Notes under the pieces: model-generated
Database searches by the model: none
Seen by the model: the letters and a program-made list of their open reading frames with translations, nothing else
What the model was told of the DNA's origin: nothing
Source: Paludisphaera mucosa
Lineage (GTDB): Bacteria > Planctomycetota > Planctomycetia > Isosphaerales > Isosphaeraceae
DNA: 64,000 bases
Assembly (NCBI RefSeq): GCF_029589435.1
Contig: NZ_JARRAG010000002.1
Coordinates: 1,116,001 to 1,180,000, forward strand
Direction: 5' to 3'
Translations under genes and position numbers: made by a program
Shown: positions 63,736-64,000 of the stretch, piece by piece
Layout of the letters: each line of letters starts with the position of its first letter
Numbering within the stretch: the stretch's first letter is position 1

Positions 63736-64000
63736 TCACCACGACGAGCCGCCGCCGCCGCCGAATCCGCCGCCCGAGGAGCCGCCGCCGCCGAATCCGC
63801 CGGACGACCAGGAGTAGCCGCCGCCGCGGCCGGAGGATCCGCCGTCGCCGGTGGAGCGGGGCTGGGTGGGGAACGTGCGGTTCATCATCCACATGGAGCG
63901 GTCCATGTCGTTGACGAGGACCCAGGTGGAGAAGTCGTCGGGGTTCGCCGGGCGGTACCAGTCGGGGGGCTGGCGGTAGAGGTCGGCGAACGCCTTGCCC
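63736..64000 (-). CDS. C-terminal fragment of a protein with Gly/Ser-rich tail
   Basis: Only the last 87 codons lie in the window. The visible part begins with ADLYRQPPDWYRPANPDD, FSTWVLVNDMDRSMWMMNR, then turns into a low-complexity tail of Gly, Ser, Phe and Trp (GGFGGGGSSGGGFGGGGG and a final SSW). Tails of this kind end DUF2207- and TPM-domain membrane proteins, which I suggest only by analogy. The head of the gene is beyond the right edge, so the family is open. Confidence 0.6.
   Translation of the reverse strand, partial: GKAFADLYRQPPDWYRPANPDDFSTWVLVNDMDRSMWMMNRTFPTQPRSTGDGGSSGRGGGYSWSSGGFGGGGSSGGGFGGGGGSSW

Overview
The window is about 70% GC, densely coded on both strands, and carries protein families that together point to a planctomycete, most likely of the Isosphaeraceae (Paludisphaera/Singulisphaera-like). 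The diagnostic families are a DUF1559 prepilin-like protein, a DUF1549/DUF1553 protein with a CxxCH haem motif, a DUF1501 protein, a large PVC-type CxxCH haem protein, a CRTAC1-like FG-GAP/ASPIC protein, two PEP-CTERM proteins, an ECF sigma factor with a long C-terminal extension, a kinase-like TPR membrane protein, Uma2, ThuA, and proteins starting with an LExR-xLL-type motif. The genus is an inference. I saw no rRNA, tRNA, CRISPR array or intact insertion sequence.

Layout. 1-3.7 kb: start of a VOC-fold gene (cut by the window edge), a small membrane protein, a MATE exporter, and a class C beta-lactamase-like serine hydrolase with a hydrophobic domain inserted between its catalytic motifs. 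4-8.4 kb: a regulatory pair on the minus strand, a degenerate kinase-TPR membrane protein followed by an ECF sigma factor with a membrane and coiled-coil tail. 8.5-16.3 kb: exported proteins (small secreted protein, CRTAC1-like, PVC-type CxxCH, family C69 peptidase). 16.7-26.6 kb: a 2757-residue surface protein converging, with a 4-nt gap, on a secreted GHSQG lipase/esterase that has a related N-terminal motif. 26.6-27.9 kb: a GT2 glycosyltransferase and a LAB_N membrane protein. 28.2-36.3 kb: a plus-strand run of a DUF1549/DUF1553 cytochrome, a small membrane protein, an amidohydrolase, a 2OG-Fe(II) oxygenase, an atypical SDR and a lone M17 N-terminal domain. 36.4-38.4 kb: an alkylation-repair pair (Ada-AlkA fusion plus Ogt).

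38.4-39.2 kb is a repeat-rich stretch with a decayed coding remnant. 39.2-47.5 kb: Uma2, a ceramidase-like/LamG protein, a small PHA-granule-type protein, a secreted protein, two PEP-CTERM proteins around a ThuA protein, and an HGSNAT-like acyltransferase. 47.6-53.3 kb: a BON protein, a lipoprotein plus DUF1559 pair, a Gly/Ala-rich membrane protein, and a DUF1501-DUF6624 pair. 53.7-64 kb: a P1B-type ATPase, a polytopic membrane protein, an aldo/keto reductase, an MBL hydrolase, a lipoprotein plus metzincin-like protease pair, a short LExR-type surface protein, a small membrane protein with a suspicious tail, and the Gly-rich C-terminus of a gene cut by the right edge.

Functional picture. Most genes act at or outside the cytoplasmic membrane. 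The strongest candidates for something under-described are the pseudokinase/ECF pair, the beta-lactamase-like enzyme with an internal membrane domain, the giant protein converging on an esterase, and the lipoprotein/metzincin operon. Non-coding structure is dominated by a dispersed REP-like hairpin family (about nine copies) and by perfect GC-rich hairpins between convergent genes.
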